Notes: generated by a model not told the origin, from the letters alone. DNA of 64,000 nt from an uncultured Treponema sp. (GCA_947165895.1 CAMVCB010000003.1:248001-312000); one strand, 5' to 3'; shown: positions 34,769 to 44,806, numbered from the stretch's first letter. Made by a program: numbers and translations.

Positions 34769-35608
34769 ATGATTGAACCAGGAAAACTTTTTCAACTTGA
34801 AGGCGGACAAAAACGCCGTAAACTCGCTTTGACCTTTGGTGCTCTGGAGCGCGACATCCGGGGCATTGCTGAAAAAGGAACTGAATACAATTTTACTTCG
34901 ATGACCCGGGCTGAATATGTGAAGGAAATTACAAAGGTTCTGCTAAAGGACCCGAAATTACCTGCGGACGCAGCCGATGAACTGCGGGCCCTTCTTTCAG
35001 CCCAGCCTTTTGATGAGCTGCGCCTCTGTAACTGCGCCCGCAACCATCTTTTAACGCTGATTGGAACCTTCCCGGCTGAATGGGACTTAGTTATTGCGCC
35101 CCACGCTGCCCCGGTAGAAGAAGACGGTACTGTCCGCCAGCGCGATTTTTTTCCCGGTATGGCCGTTTACGCCGAAGACATCCGCTCGCCTTTTAATCTT
35201 GGTTCAATTTTCCGTACAGCAGAAGCAATGGGTGCCGAAAAGGTTTATCTTTCGCCCTTCTGTACTGACCCCCAGCAGCCCCGTGCCATAAGAAGCGGAA
35301 TGGGCTGTATTGAAACAATGGGCTGGGAACGCTGTGCTCTGGACCAGCTGCCGACTGATATTCCGGTTTTTGCCCTGGAAACAGGCGGCACAGATTTGAA
35401 GGATTTTGAGTTCCCGGAAAAGGGAATCTGCATCATAGGCTCTGAAGAGCTTGGCGTGAGTCCGCAGGCGCTTGAAAGGGCGACTTACGGCCGGGTTTCC
35501 ATTCCCATGAAGGGGCTTAAAGCATCTTTAAATGTGGGTGTTGCCTTTGGAATTTTAATGCAGGCCTGGGTAGACAGCCTTTCAGCTTCTTCTAATTCCC
35601 GCTCTTAA
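34769..35608 (+). CDS. SpoU/TrmH-family RNA 2'-O-methyltransferase
   Basis: The protein has 279 residues. The C-terminal half has the three SPOUT motifs: FNLGSIFRTAEAMGAEKVYL (motif 1), ICIIGSEELGVSP (motif 2) and IPMKGLKASLNVGVAFGI (motif 3), forming the knotted S-adenosylmethionine site. The N-terminal ~125 residues are a family-specific extension without a clear domain name. The substrate (tRNA or 23S rRNA) cannot be told from sequence. ATG 34769 has GGAG five bases upstream. Its 3' end overlaps the convergent HATPase-HDOD gene by 17 bases. Confidence 0.88.
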   Translation: MIEPGKLFQLEGGQKRRKLALTFGALERDIRGIAEKGTEYNFTSMTRAEYVKEITKVLLKDPKLPADAADELRALLSAQPFDELRLCNCARNHLLTLIGTFPAEWDLVIAPHAAPVEEDGTVRQRDFFPGMAVYAEDIRSPFNLGSIFRTAEAMGAEKVYLSPFCTDPQQPRAIRSGMGCIETMGWERCALDQLPTDIPVFALETGGTDLKDFEFPEKGICIIGSEELGVSPQALERATYGRVSIPMKGLKASLNVGVAFGILMQAWVDSLSASSNSRS

Positions 35609-37079
35609 AGGCATCGTTCAGCTTGTTTAATATGTAGACAAACTGATCTTCCGTGTAAATATCAAACATGGCAAGATATTTCTGGTCTATCTGATAAAAA
35701 TCAATGAGCTTTTCCCCGTAAGCATACAGCACCTCCGCAACATAAAGTGGCGGAAGATATTTGCGCATTCTTTCCGGAATGTAGGCAGAATTGTTCCAGG
35801 CACCGGCAAGGCTCAGAGTTTCATCTGAGAATTTCAGTTTTTTGAGATATGTGTAGGTGACGTAGGCACCGGCATTTCCACTGTAGAAAATCTCCCGGAT
35901 TTTTTCTGGATCCTCGTACTGGTCGCTCAAATCCTTTATAAAGTTTTCCTGCTCCTGGGTCGGGTTTCGCAAAAGATCAAGGCCGATATTATTAATCAGG
36001 CCAAGGGTGTAATATTCTTCCGGCGTATAAAGATCATCAAATTCCGAAGAATTCTTGCAGAGATTATAAGCATAGAAGGCAACCTTCTGGGCATGGAGCT
36101 TGGAAGATTCCAGGTCGTTGAACTCCATAATTTCAACTTCGCGGTTTTCGGAAGAAATAATGCTTCTCAGCTGGTCGTCGGTAAACTGGGCAAGGGCTTT
36201 TTTCAGATTAAGCTGCTCGCGCTCATTGTCTACGGTATTTTTTAAAATCAAAAGCGTCAGCGTATCATCCTGCATTACAAATTTTAAAAGCTCGTCGCGG
36301 TCAACACTTGCCTTATCAAGAATACGTCTGACTTCGCGGTAGGTAATAAGGCGGATTGGAATCTGCTCCTGAAGCTTTACAAACTCGTAAGTCAGCATTT
36401 CTATTGAGGCGTAAACAGTTTCGTTACATGGCAGGGTGATTTCGGTAATTGTTTCCTTATCTGTGGAATAGCATTTGTAATTGTCTTTTCCAAGCCCGAA
36501 CTTCTGCAGCATAAGGATGATGATGATAATTCCAAGACCGGCACCTTCAGAAGGATCAAGGGCCTTTGCGTAAGCTTCCTCAATACTGTTGAATTTTTTA
36601 GCGTTCTGTATTTTTGTGCGGATTCGGGTTTCTTCATCAAGGGTAAGAACAGCCCTGTTTTTTATCTGAATTTTGATTGACTGGCCTATAACCTGAAGGA
36701 CAACCTTTATATAAAGTCCGGCTTTTTTCTGAAGCTCAAGATAATGATCGATGTTGGAAAGGGTGTCTACCTTAAACTGATCCATTCCCTTTTCATATTC
36801 TTCGGGATTATCGATGTTAAGTCCTTTTTCCTTAAAATAAACCCGCTTTGTGTTTGCTTTTTTTGCGTTGGTCAGAAGCTCGCCCAGACAATACTTAAGG
36901 CTCTGTATCAGATGCTCTTCGTGACACTCTTCAAGAAATGCCGTAAGGATATCATAGATATAGATTTCCATGTTGCGAGAAAGTGTATATGTAGTGACTT
37001 CAATAGGCATCTGCAATCTTACGGAATTGCGGATTTTTTCTCTATCAAACTCCAGTTTTTCTTCTAAATCGCTGACCAT
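35592..37079 (-). CDS. GHKL ATPase-HDOD two-domain regulator
   Basis: The protein has 495 residues. The N-terminal part looks like a histidine-kinase-type ATPase without a phospho-acceptor domain: N-box CLGELLTNAKKAN near 64-76 and G-box DPSEGAGLGIIIIILML near 173-189. The C-terminal part, about 240-470, resembles an HDOD domain (helical, related to HD hydrolases, usually lacking the metal site). HDOD proteins occur in signalling networks for motility, cell cycle and cyclic nucleotides; an anti-sigma/serine-kinase-like ATPase fused to HDOD is uncommon. The promoter TTTACA-N17-TAAAAT ends ten bases before the ATG, leaving almost no leader. It may act in motility signalling next to trk and the chemoreceptor, but this is inference. 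Confidence 0.72.
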   Translation of the reverse strand: MVSDLEEKLEFDREKIRNSVRLQMPIEVTTYTLSRNMEIYIYDILTAFLEECHEEHLIQSLKYCLGELLTNAKKANTKRVYFKEKGLNIDNPEEYEKGMDQFKVDTLSNIDHYLELQKKAGLYIKVVLQVIGQSIKIQIKNRAVLTLDEETRIRTKIQNAKKFNSIEEAYAKALDPSEGAGLGIIIIILMLQKFGLGKDNYKCYSTDKETITEITLPCNETVYASIEMLTYEFVKLQEQIPIRLITYREVRRILDKASVDRDELLKFVMQDDTLTLLILKNTVDNEREQLNLKKALAQFTDDQLRSIISSENREVEIMEFNDLESSKLHAQKVAFYAYNLCKNSSEFDDLYTPEEYYTLGLINNIGLDLLRNPTQEQENFIKDLSDQYEDPEKIREIFYSGNAGAYVTYTYLKKLKFSDETLSLAGAWNNSAYIPERMRKYLPPLYVAEVLYAYGEKLIDFYQIDQKYLAMFDIYTEDQFVYILNKLNDAFKSGN

Positions 37080-37089
37080 TAAACAATTA

Positions 37090-37118
37090 ATTTTAATCCG
37101 AAAGTATCATTTTGTAAA
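37090..37118 (-). promoter_or_regulatory. Promoter of the HATPase-HDOD gene
   Basis: On the minus strand TTTACA (37118-37113), 17 bases and TAAAAT (37095-37090) predict a transcript that begins about three bases before the ATG at 37079. Confidence 0.6.
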
Positions 37119-37131
37119 ATAGTTTCAGATG

Positions 37132-38577
37132 CTACCGCTGCCAGTATTGAGGCAGGAAGAACATAATCATCGTGTAAAGCTCAAGGCGGCCGGCCAGCAT
37201 GGCAAAGCAGTACCACCATTTTACAAAGGCAGGAAGACAGCCGAAGTTTCCGCTTGGGCCCAAAATGCCGCCAGCAGGTCCTACGTTTCCTACCATACTC
37301 AAGGAGGCCGTAAAGGCAGTAAAGATATCCAGATTACCGGCACAACCTACCAGTGTTGTTATAGCAACCAGGAAAAAATAAAGTGCCATAAAGGCTGTTA
37401 CAGTAAAAATTACGTCCTTTCTGCCCACCCGGTTATTGAGACGGATAGAAAAAACTCCGTGGGGGTGCAGCATCCTTTTTGTTTCATTACCAATCTGCTT
37501 AAAAAGTACAGTCCAGCGGATTACCTTTACGCCACCGCTTGTTGAACCCGAACAGCCTCCCACAAAAAAGAGGAGGAAGAGCCAGAACTGGGCGGTCGAC
37601 GGCCAGAGCAGGAAATCTGTAGTAGAAAATCCTGTTGTAGAGATGATGGACATTGACTGGAAGGCGGCATAGCGCAGCTGGCGGGGAAAGTCGTGATAAA
37701 CCGAAGCAATCGAAATGGTAACGGCAATCACAGAAAAAATAGCAATGGCAATATAAACCTTAAATTCAGAATTATCACGGATATCTTCGAATTTTCTGAT
37801 AACTATATAGTAGAAAAGCGAAAAGTTTATGCCCGCAAAAAACATAAAAACGGTGACTATTACGTCGATGGCAGCATTATTATACCAGCCGATGCTGGAA
37901 TCCTTGGTAGAAAAACCGCCTGTTCCAAGGGTGCTGAAGGCGTGGGAAAAGGCATCTATCCAGTCCATGCCGGCAATTTTCAAAAGGATGGCTTCAGTCA
38001 GGGTAAAAGCCGCGTAAATAATCCACAGGTATTTTGCAGTCGTCGTAATTCGCGCGGTAATTTTGCCTTTTTCCGGGCCGGTAGTTTCGGCCTTAATCAG
38101 CTGAAAACCGCCTACGCCAAGAAGAGGAAGGAGAGCGACTGTCAAAGTTACAATTCCCATACCTCCAATCCAGTGGGTAATGCAGCGCCAGAGGTTTACC
38201 GAGCGGGGAAGCTCTTCCAGATGACCGCAGACGGTAGAACCCGTAGTAGTAAAACCGCTGACGCTTTCAAAAACGGCGTCTGTTATAGTCGGGTAAGCGC
38301 CGGTTGCAAAAAGGGGGATTGCCCCGAAAAGGCTCATAAAAATCCAGCAGCCCGCAACTATTACGTAAGTCTGGCGGTTGTTGATTTTAAAGCTTGATTT
38401 ATGGAAGGGAATGTAAATCAACGCTACAAGGACAAAGCTTGCCAGCATTGGAATAAGGAAGGCAGAAATGACTGCCGATTCGCCGGTGGCAAGAGCCAGC
38501 CCAAGGGGCATAAGCATCATAGCGCCGACAATCGAAAGAAGAACTGAAATTATTTTTAAGTAGGTTATTGCAAACAA
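37132..38577 (-). CDS. trkH: Potassium uptake channel subunit TrkH
   Basis: The protein has 481 residues with the four-fold M1-P-M2 architecture. The four selectivity-filter loops are visible: SGFTTTGSTVCG, STLGTGGFSTKD, SIISTTGFSTTDF and SMVGNVGPAGG. It forms the K+-conducting membrane subunit and works with the cytosolic ring TrkA encoded two bases upstream. The start is TTG at 38577, supported by GGAG inside the end of trkA about seven bases before it. Confidence 0.93.
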   Translation of the reverse strand: MFAITYLKIISVLLSIVGAMMLMPLGLALATGESAVISAFLIPMLASFVLVALIYIPFHKSSFKINNRQTYVIVAGCWIFMSLFGAIPLFATGAYPTITDAVFESVSGFTTTGSTVCGHLEELPRSVNLWRCITHWIGGMGIVTLTVALLPLLGVGGFQLIKAETTGPEKGKITARITTTAKYLWIIYAAFTLTEAILLKIAGMDWIDAFSHAFSTLGTGGFSTKDSSIGWYNNAAIDVIVTVFMFFAGINFSLFYYIVIRKFEDIRDNSEFKVYIAIAIFSVIAVTISIASVYHDFPRQLRYAAFQSMSIISTTGFSTTDFLLWPSTAQFWLFLLFFVGGCSGSTSGGVKVIRWTVLFKQIGNETKRMLHPHGVFSIRLNNRVGRKDVIFTVTAFMALYFFLVAITTLVGCAGNLDIFTAFTASLSMVGNVGPAGGILGPSGNFGCLPAFVKWWYCFAMLAGRLELYTMIMFFLPQYWQR

Positions 38578-38579
38578 AA

Positions 38580-40055
38580 TTATTCTCCATCGGCCCCGGC
38601 AAAATATGAAAGAACCTTTTTACTCTGCTCTCCGCTCACGATGATTACTACATGGTCGCCGGCATAAAGTCTGGTGTTTCCGTCTACAATCTTATATTCT
38701 TCAATTCCTGACTGGCGGCACAAAAGAACCAGGAAGAGACCCGGATTTGAAATCTCCTTGAGGGCTTTTCCGTTTACCTTTGATTCTCCACCGATTTCAC
38801 ACTCTACAATTTCCATCTGGCCGTTTGTAACAGTGTGGATTTCTTTTACAGACTTACCGCGCAGATGGCTCATAATGGAATCAACAACTGCATCACGCAG
38901 GGCAACAGGAACGTCAACGCCAAGCTTTACGGCGATTGTTTCGAAGGCTGAGCTTGTTACAAGGCTGATTGTCTGACCAACGCCAAGTGATTCAAGATAG
39001 GCGGCCAGAACCATGTTAAGCTCGTGATTGTGGGTGGCACAGATTGCAAGGTCGTAGGAAGTAATCCCCTCCTCGCGCAAAAAATTTTCATCACTGGCAT
39101 CAGCGCACATAACGCGGGCCTGAGGAAATTTTTCAGAGGCGTTTTTAGCCAGAACGTCGTTTGAATCAATAATTACAAAATCCTGGGTTTTGCGGCCGAC
39201 ATATGATGTAAGCCGCTTTAAAAATCCTTTTTGTCCCTGGTTTCCGGCAGTTTCTGCTTCCTTTTGCGGATTAAGGAATTTTTCTGCGACAATTGTTCCG
39301 ATTCGGCCGGCTCCGATCAGGGCAACCCTGCGAAGCTCCTTTGCCTTTGTTCCGCAAAGCTCCATAAGGGGAACAAGCTGCTCTTTTGATACAAGAACAC
39401 CCAGAATATCTCCCGCTTCGATTTTTGTATCTCCGGAAGGCAGTGAGGTTTTTCCTCCCTTTTCAACGTAAACTACAAGGAATTTTATATCAGTTTTTGT
39501 TCGGATTTCCTTCAGGCTGACATCACGGAAAATGCTTTTTTCATTTACGGTGATGCGGGCAATTTCCAGGTCGGAATTATCAAAGGTGAGGACGTTGCCA
39601 ACAGCGCCGTTTTCTATCGCCTTTACGATTGATTCTGCGGCCTCTACATCCGGGTTTATCATGTAGTTGATGCCGTAAAGGGGACGGTGATTTGAACCGA
39701 AGGAATCGCCGTGTTTTTTTTCGGCGGCGGCGGTGTTTACATAGTAGGCGTAATTTCGTACGCGGGCAATCTTGAGTACATCCGGGTAAACGGCATCTAC
39801 CAGCGAACAGGTAATCATGTTTACTTCATCCGAGCTGGTTACACAGACAAGGGCATCGGCCTTGTGAATGCCTACGCTTTCCAGAGTTTCAAGATTATTA
39901 CCATCAGCACACAAAACAGTACAGTCAAGCTGATTCTGGGCATGACGGATAGTATCTTCATTGTTGTCAATTAAGGCAACCTGATTCTTTTCATTAATGA
40001 GAAGCTTTGCAAGCTGAACGCCGGTAAATCCTGCGCCAACAATTACGATTTTCAT
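38580..40055 (-). CDS. trkA: Trk potassium system NAD-binding regulator TrkA
   Basis: The protein has 491 residues and is a duplicated RCK protein. The first Rossmann unit starts VIVGAGFTGVQLAKLL, the second IGAGRIGTIVAEKF near 245, each followed by a C-terminal RCK_C subdomain (end of the second: RLYAGDHVVIIVSG). The ring gates TrkH in response to nucleotides (NAD(H), ATP/ADP). It is the first gene of the trkA-trkH operon. No Shine-Dalgarno sequence is seen; TATAAT at 40069-40064 ends eight bases before the ATG, so the message may be nearly leaderless. Confidence 0.93.
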   Translation of the reverse strand: MKIVIVGAGFTGVQLAKLLINEKNQVALIDNNEDTIRHAQNQLDCTVLCADGNNLETLESVGIHKADALVCVTSSDEVNMITCSLVDAVYPDVLKIARVRNYAYYVNTAAAEKKHGDSFGSNHRPLYGINYMINPDVEAAESIVKAIENGAVGNVLTFDNSDLEIARITVNEKSIFRDVSLKEIRTKTDIKFLVVYVEKGGKTSLPSGDTKIEAGDILGVLVSKEQLVPLMELCGTKAKELRRVALIGAGRIGTIVAEKFLNPQKEAETAGNQGQKGFLKRLTSYVGRKTQDFVIIDSNDVLAKNASEKFPQARVMCADASDENFLREEGITSYDLAICATHNHELNMVLAAYLESLGVGQTISLVTSSAFETIAVKLGVDVPVALRDAVVDSIMSHLRGKSVKEIHTVTNGQMEIVECEIGGESKVNGKALKEISNPGLFLVLLCRQSGIEEYKIVDGNTRLYAGDHVVIIVSGEQSKKVLSYFAGADGE

Positions 40056-40108
40056 ACTGATTCATTATAGACCACAAAGCTTTTGAATTCCATATATGAA
40101 AGTAAGAG

Positions 40109-40138
40109 TTTACAGATTATTAAAAGGGGGGGTATAAT
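40109..40138 (+). promoter_or_regulatory. Promoter of chemoreceptor 2
   Basis: TTTACA (40109-40114), an 18-base spacer ending in seven G, and TATAAT (40133-40138). The G run in the spacer is unusual and prone to slippage. Confidence 0.6.
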
Positions 40139-40168
40139 ATAAAGTATTGTTATTGTCTGGAGTTGCAT

Positions 40169-42253
40169 ATGTCAAAAAAGAAACATCTTTCATTACTTTC
40201 TGAAATCCTCATAGGTATGATTGGTTCAGTTGCCCTCGTAACCCTTTTTATGGGATTTTCTTTTATCATAGTGATTCAAAACATCGTAAAAAAATCTACG
40301 ATTAATACTGTAAGTCAGGCTATGGAAACTCTGGATGAAGAAGTTGCCGGAATTCTTGGCCAATACAACAATCTTGTTATTGACCTTTCAAATGTAGTTA
40401 CACCATTGAACGACGACCGCGATGCCATTAAGGCTGTGGTAAAAAGCATGGGCCGCAATATGATGGAAGAAACCCTTCTTTACTATGCTACTTACGAGCA
40501 GATATGGGAAGGAGGCACTCTCATTTCTCACTCAGGCTGGGAAGCTCCACCGACCTTTGACATGCAGTCCCGCCAGTGGCACAAAAATGCGGTAAACAAC
40601 CGAAATAAAGTCTGCTATACAGACCCTTTTACAGATGTAAATACCGGAAAAATCATCGTTACACTCAGTTACCGTGTACTTGATGAAAACGGCAAACTGA
40701 TTGGTGTTTCTGCCGCTGATATCGTGCTGGATGCCCTTTCTGAAGCCGTAAATGACATTTCAATTTCTAAAAACAGCCGGGTAAACATCATAACAAAAGA
40801 CGGACTTTTCATTACCAATGAAGATTTTAACGCCATTATGAATCAGAATTATTTTGATTCTACGGCTTTTAAAACTTACAGCAAAGCTGAATATCTGGAC
40901 GGAAAATCTAAAGCCTTTATCGAAAACAATCATTTTTACGGCGTTCAGCAGATTAAGAACACAGACTGGTTTATTGTTGCGGAAGGCCCTGCATCAGATT
41001 TTTCAGGCGAATACATGTACATGATAATGATTGTATTCGGAGTTCTGCTGGGAATCATCTTCTGTCTTATTCTGATGGATGTAATTTTGACAAGACAGGT
41101 TTCGTCACATTTCCAGAATATTGTTAATGGAAGCCGCATTATTGCCCAGGGAGATTTTACCCAGAAATTCCCTGATTACATGACAAAGGAAGCCTCGGAG
41201 CTGTCAGACGGCTTTAATTCACTTTCCAGCGGAATTACAGAGCTTGTTGGAACTATCCGGGAATCATCATCTTCCATTCAGGATGTTTCAAATCAGCTTG
41301 CATCAAACTCTAAGGAAATCAACGAAGCCGTTACTTCTTCTGAAAATGCGATTAACGGTATGAATACGACAATTGCAAAACAGAGTTCCGCTATTACTTC
41401 TGTAAACGAAGCAGTTGAACAGATGGTTCTTAAAACCGGCTCTCTTACCTCTGAGATTGAAAACCAGAACCAGCTTATTCTTTCATCATCAAACAATATT
41501 GAAGAAATGATGAAAAACTTTATGAATATCAACCGCAGCACTGATGCCATGTCTTCTAAAGTCGGAAATATTGTACGTTCTTCGGAAGAAAACACAAATG
41601 CCCTTAAAAAGTCGGTTGAACAGATTCAGGAGGTTCAGGCTGAATCTGGCGCCCTGCTTGAAATGAACAAGGTTATTTCTTCGGTTGCAAGTCAGACTAA
41701 CCTGCTGGCTATGAACGCCGCAATTGAAGCGGCTCACGCCGGAGAAAGCGGAAAGGGCTTTGCCGTTGTTGCTGATGAAATCCGTAAGCTTGCAGAAACA
41801 ACCAGCAAGCAGGCAAAGGATTCCAGCGTTTCCCTCAAGTCTATTCAGTCAAAAATTGATGAGATTTCTGCTTCTTCCCATGATGTTGAAGCTTCTTTTG
41901 AAGGCACAATCAGCGAGATTCAGAATTTTGATACAACAATGAAGGAGCTTTCTCATACCGTTGCTGAACAGGGACAGAAGGCCGATGCTATTATGGATTC
42001 CCTTTCTGATATTAAGGACAGCAGCGGCAAGGTAAAGGAAAGTGCCGATGCTATTTCTCAGGGTACTAAGCAGGTTGATGAAAACTGTAAGGCTTTGTCG
42101 GCAATGCAGACAGAGGTTGATTCCGGTCTTCAGGCCTGCGGAAATGCCTCACGTGCCCTGACAGTAAATTCACAGAATATTTCTCATATTTCGGATCAGG
42201 CTCAGAATTCTGTGGGACTTTTGAGCGAAGCTGTAAAAAGATTTAAAGTGTAA
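40169..42253 (+). CDS. Methyl-accepting chemotaxis protein 2 (Cache type)
   Basis: The protein has 694 residues: TM1 at about 13-37, a double Cache sensor to about 285, TM2 at about 288-312, a HAMP-like segment, and a signalling domain with tip [20 protein letters not shown] followed by [12 protein letters not shown]. In the Cache domain the amino-acid motif is incomplete: R-Q-W-H instead of RxWY and F-T-D instead of YxD, so the ligand may differ from that of receptor 1. ATG 40169 is chosen because GGAG lies seven bases upstream; the TTG two codons earlier lacks this spacing. It is monocistronic. Confidence 0.92.
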   Translation: MSKKKHLSLLSEILIGMIGSVALVTLFMGFSFIIVIQNIVKKSTINTVSQAMETLDEEVAGILGQYNNLVIDLSNVVTPLNDDRDAIKAVVKSMGRNMMEETLLYYATYEQIWEGGTLISHSGWEAPPTFDMQSRQWHKNAVNNRNKVCYTDPFTDVNTGKIIVTLSYRVLDENGKLIGVSAADIVLDALSEAVNDISISKNSRVNIITKDGLFITNEDFNAIMNQNYFDSTAFKTYSKAEYLDGKSKAFIENNHFYGVQQIKNTDWFIVAEGPASDFSGEYMYMIMIVFGVLLGIIFCLILMDVILTRQVSSHFQNIVNGSRIIAQGDFTQKFPDYMTKEASELSDGFNSLSSGITELVGTIRESSSSIQDVSNQLASNSKEINEAVTSSENAINGMNTTIAKQSSAITSVNEAVEQMVLKTGSLTSEIENQNQLILSSSNNIEEMMKNFMNINRSTDAMSSKVGNIVRSSEENTNALKKSVEQIQEVQAESGALLEMNKVISSVASQTNLLAMNAAIEAAHAGESGKGFAVVADEIRKLAETTSKQAKDSSVSLKSIQSKIDEISASSHDVEASFEGTISEIQNFDTTMKELSHTVAEQGQKADAIMDSLSDIKDSSGKVKESADAISQGTKQVDENCKALSAMQTEVDSGLQACGNASRALTVNSQNISHISDQAQNSVGLLSEAVKRFKV

Positions 42254-42273
42254 GGAAGATTAAGGGGGATTTT

Positions 42274-42345
42274 AAGGGGGCGCAGCCCCCTTAGGCGAAG
42301 GGGTAGGCGGCAACGAAGTGCCGCCGCAGGGGAAGGCTTTCCCCT
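42274..42345 (-). repeat. Compound GC-rich three-hairpin element, copy B
   Basis: Read on the minus strand the element has an AGGGG-type stem (42328-42345), a 7-bp stem closing the hexaloop CTTCGT (42319-42325 with 42306-42312), and an AAGGGGGC stem (42285-42292 with 42274-42281). Order and hexaloop match copy A at 9618-9712 while the stem bases differ but stay paired. It separates chemoreceptor 2 from the convergent cstA and may act as a terminator. Confidence 0.7.
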
Positions 42346-42365
42346 CCCCCCTTCTTCTTATCTAC

Positions 42366-44123
42366 TTATGCGGCCTGAGCGTTTTTTTTTGCCTTTTTCT
42401 GAGCAGTGAAAGTTTTTACGCCTTCAATTACCAGTACAAGGGCCAGAATTGCCATTGCGGAAGCAAAAAGCAGCTGGAACCAGTTACCCCAGGCTGGATT
42501 TGCCTTTGTGAACTGACCGGCAGCAATAAATTTAACTTTAGCGATTATTGTAAGGATAAGCTGTGTCAAAGTTGCAGACAGCATGAAAACTGTAGGAATA
42601 AGGAACATTTTATTGTTCTTGCCAACTTCACCAAGCCATGCGGCAACTGCCATCAGGGCAACGCCCGCAAGAAGCTGGTTTGCGGCACCAAAGAGTCCCC
42701 AGATCTGAGAAAGTGAAAGTCCACCAAGAATACAGCCGATTACAACCATAAGTCCTGTTCCGAACAATGGATTTGCAAGAAGCTTGCGTACAGGGCTCTT
42801 TGCATCTTTCCATGTATCTTCATCTTCCTTGAGGAAAAGTTCAGAGAACATAAAGCGGCTCAAGCGGGTTGCTGAGTCCAGAGATGTGAGGGCGAATACA
42901 GAAACTGCAAGTGTCAGAAGGGCGCTGATTGTGTTGTAAACTGAAGTTCCCTTTGCGGCAAAGAGGGTTGCAATTCCGGCACCAAATGCGGCAGAAGGAG
43001 AACCAAATTCTTTTTTACCCCATGCTTCCCAAACTACGCCAACGGCAATCAGGGAAATAATACCCAGGGCTGATTCAATAAGCATTGAACCGTAACCGAT
43101 AGCCTTTGCGTGCTTTTCGTTATCCAGCTGCTTTGAAGATGTTCCTGAAGCGATGAGTGAGTGGAAGCCTGAGCAGGCACCGCAGGCAACTGTGATGAAG
43201 AGTGTCGGGAACATATAGCTGTTTCCAACCTTCCAGCCTGTGAATGCAGGAATTGCAAAGCTTGTGTTTCCGCGGAAGGCTGAAACTACAATACCAACAA
43301 AAGCGATGAGCATCATTGAATAAAGCAGGTATGAAGAAAGGTAATCACGCGGCTGAAGCATAATCCATACCGGAATCAAAGAGGCAATTGCAATGTAAAG
43401 ACCGATGATAACAATCCATGCGTTGCGGCCAAGAGCAAAACCAACGTTCAGACCAAGCACGATGGTTGCGGCGATTGCAACGATTCCGATGACTGTGGCA
43501 GGAAGAGTTTTAACGCCGAAGCGGTTTGTAAGTACACCGTAACCGATGGCAAGGAAAATAAAGAGAACAGAGATGATTGCTGTTGTCTGGTTGTTTGTAA
43601 GTCCATGAGCCTTTGTTACGAAGCCGGTAACAATATTTCCGGCTGCATCAGGCTTTGTAAGGAAGGTTCCGGCAACTACGTTTACGAATGAAGCAATTAC
43701 AAGAATCAAAACGAGAAGAGCAAAAATGATGAAGAGTTTTTTTGAAGTTTTACCCATTGAAGCCTTGATGATTTCACCAACAGATTTTCCTTCGTTGCGG
43801 GCAGAAGCGAAAAGGGAACCAAAATCCTGAAGTCCGCCAAAGAAAATACCACCAATTACACACCAGAGGAAAACAGGAACCCAGCCGAATACAGCTGCAA
43901 GAATTGGACCGTTGATTGGTCCGGCACCGGCGATTGATGAAAAGTGATGTCCCATCAAAACAGCAGGTTTTGCCTCTACATAGTCTACGCCATCTGCCTT
44001 TTCTTTAGCAGGTGTCTTTCTTTTTGGGTCGATTCCCCACTGCTTTGCAAGCCATGAGCCGTAGCCAACATAGCCGCAGAAAAGCAAAGCGATTGCTGCA
44101 AGAATGATTAATAATGCTGTCAT
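42366..44123 (-). CDS. cstA: CstA-family carbon-starvation / peptide-pyruvate transporter
   Basis: The protein has 585 residues and many membrane helices. The N-terminal segment has the CstA signatures KPAVLMGHHFSSIAGAGPI followed by NGPILAA, and the C-terminal half has ALTSLDSATRLSRF. CstA-type carriers take up peptides or pyruvate; specificity cannot be read from sequence. ATG 44123 is used because AAGGAG lies eight bases upstream; the in-frame GTG at 44132 overlaps that site. A small gene of unknown function precedes it by 29 bases and may be co-transcribed. Confidence 0.9.
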   Translation of the reverse strand: MTALLIILAAIALLFCGYVGYGSWLAKQWGIDPKRKTPAKEKADGVDYVEAKPAVLMGHHFSSIAGAGPINGPILAAVFGWVPVFLWCVIGGIFFGGLQDFGSLFASARNEGKSVGEIIKASMGKTSKKLFIIFALLVLILVIASFVNVVAGTFLTKPDAAGNIVTGFVTKAHGLTNNQTTAIISVLFIFLAIGYGVLTNRFGVKTLPATVIGIVAIAATIVLGLNVGFALGRNAWIVIIGLYIAIASLIPVWIMLQPRDYLSSYLLYSMMLIAFVGIVVSAFRGNTSFAIPAFTGWKVGNSYMFPTLFITVACGACSGFHSLIASGTSSKQLDNEKHAKAIGYGSMLIESALGIISLIAVGVVWEAWGKKEFGSPSAAFGAGIATLFAAKGTSVYNTISALLTLAVSVFALTSLDSATRLSRFMFSELFLKEDEDTWKDAKSPVRKLLANPLFGTGLMVVIGCILGGLSLSQIWGLFGAANQLLAGVALMAVAAWLGEVGKNNKMFLIPTVFMLSATLTQLILTIIAKVKFIAAGQFTKANPAWGNWFQLLFASAMAILALVLVIEGVKTFTAQKKAKKNAQAA

Positions 44124-44152
44124 TTTTGCCACTCCTTTTTTTATAAAACTTT

Positions 44153-44671
44153 CTATAGTGTGCCTGCGAGCTTTTTCAGGTCGCTTGCGTAACGGTTTGT
44201 TACTGTGCGGCCTGTTGAAGTTTCGTAAGCCATTATCCTGAGGTTGCTCCAGCCGTAAAAGCCGAATTTATATGATTTGTGAAGATTGCATTTTTTGATT
44301 TGTCTTAAGGTATCCGGGACAATTTTTTCTGAAATGATAATCAGCGTTACGTCTGAATTGCGGTGGGTAGAATGAGGGCGAACTCCGGCAAGACCGCGTT
44401 CCCAGGCAAGTGAAGAAAGTTCTGAAAAGCGTGATGAGGATAATTCCTTTTCTTCTATAAAATAAACGTATTCGTTTGAATCGACTTCGGCGAGTCTGGC
44501 AGATTTAACTAAGAAATACTGTTCACTGTGGGAATGAAATTCGGCGGTGGCAGAAAAAGGCGCAGCAAGGTCATCGGTGCGGACGTTGTAATAACGTTCA
44601 AATGAATGGAGAAGCTTTTCTAATGTACTTTGGGAATTTTGAGCTTCCATGGCGCCTTTGCTAACTTTCAT
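44153..44671 (-). CDS. Protein of unknown function upstream of cstA
   Basis: The protein has 172 residues from the ATG at 44671, with no recognised family. It is soluble and mixed alpha/beta, with a basic C-terminal half (IKKCNLHKSYKFGFYGWSNL). Two starts are possible. At 44671 the promoter TTGACT-N17-TATATT ends seven bases upstream, predicting a leaderless message. At 44650 an AAAGG motif lies four to five bases upstream. The reading common to both begins MEAQNSQSTLEKLLHSFERY. Proximity to cstA suggests a shared transcript and a possible link to uptake of its substrate. Confidence 0.68.
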   Translation of the reverse strand: MKVSKGAMEAQNSQSTLEKLLHSFERYYNVRTDDLAAPFSATAEFHSHSEQYFLVKSARLAEVDSNEYVYFIEEKELSSSRFSELSSLAWERGLAGVRPHSTHRNSDVTLIIISEKIVPDTLRQIKKCNLHKSYKFGFYGWSNLRIMAYETSTGRTVTNRYASDLKKLAGTL

Positions 44672-44678
44672 TATACTT

Positions 44679-44707
44679 AATATATTCAGTATAATTAAAG
44701 TAGTCAA
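44679..44707 (-). promoter_or_regulatory. Promoter of the small gene upstream of cstA (leaderless type)
   Basis: TTGACT (44707-44702), 17 bases and TATATT (44684-44679) on the minus strand place the start of transcription at the ATG, 44671. Confidence 0.62.
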
Positions 44708-44806
44708 TAAAACAAGCTGGGGGCGTGGAAAATTTCACAAAAATTTCCAGGTCAAAACAGACAGCAGCCCGCTTCAACTGCTTTCCTGAAATTTGTAAAA
44801 GAAAAT

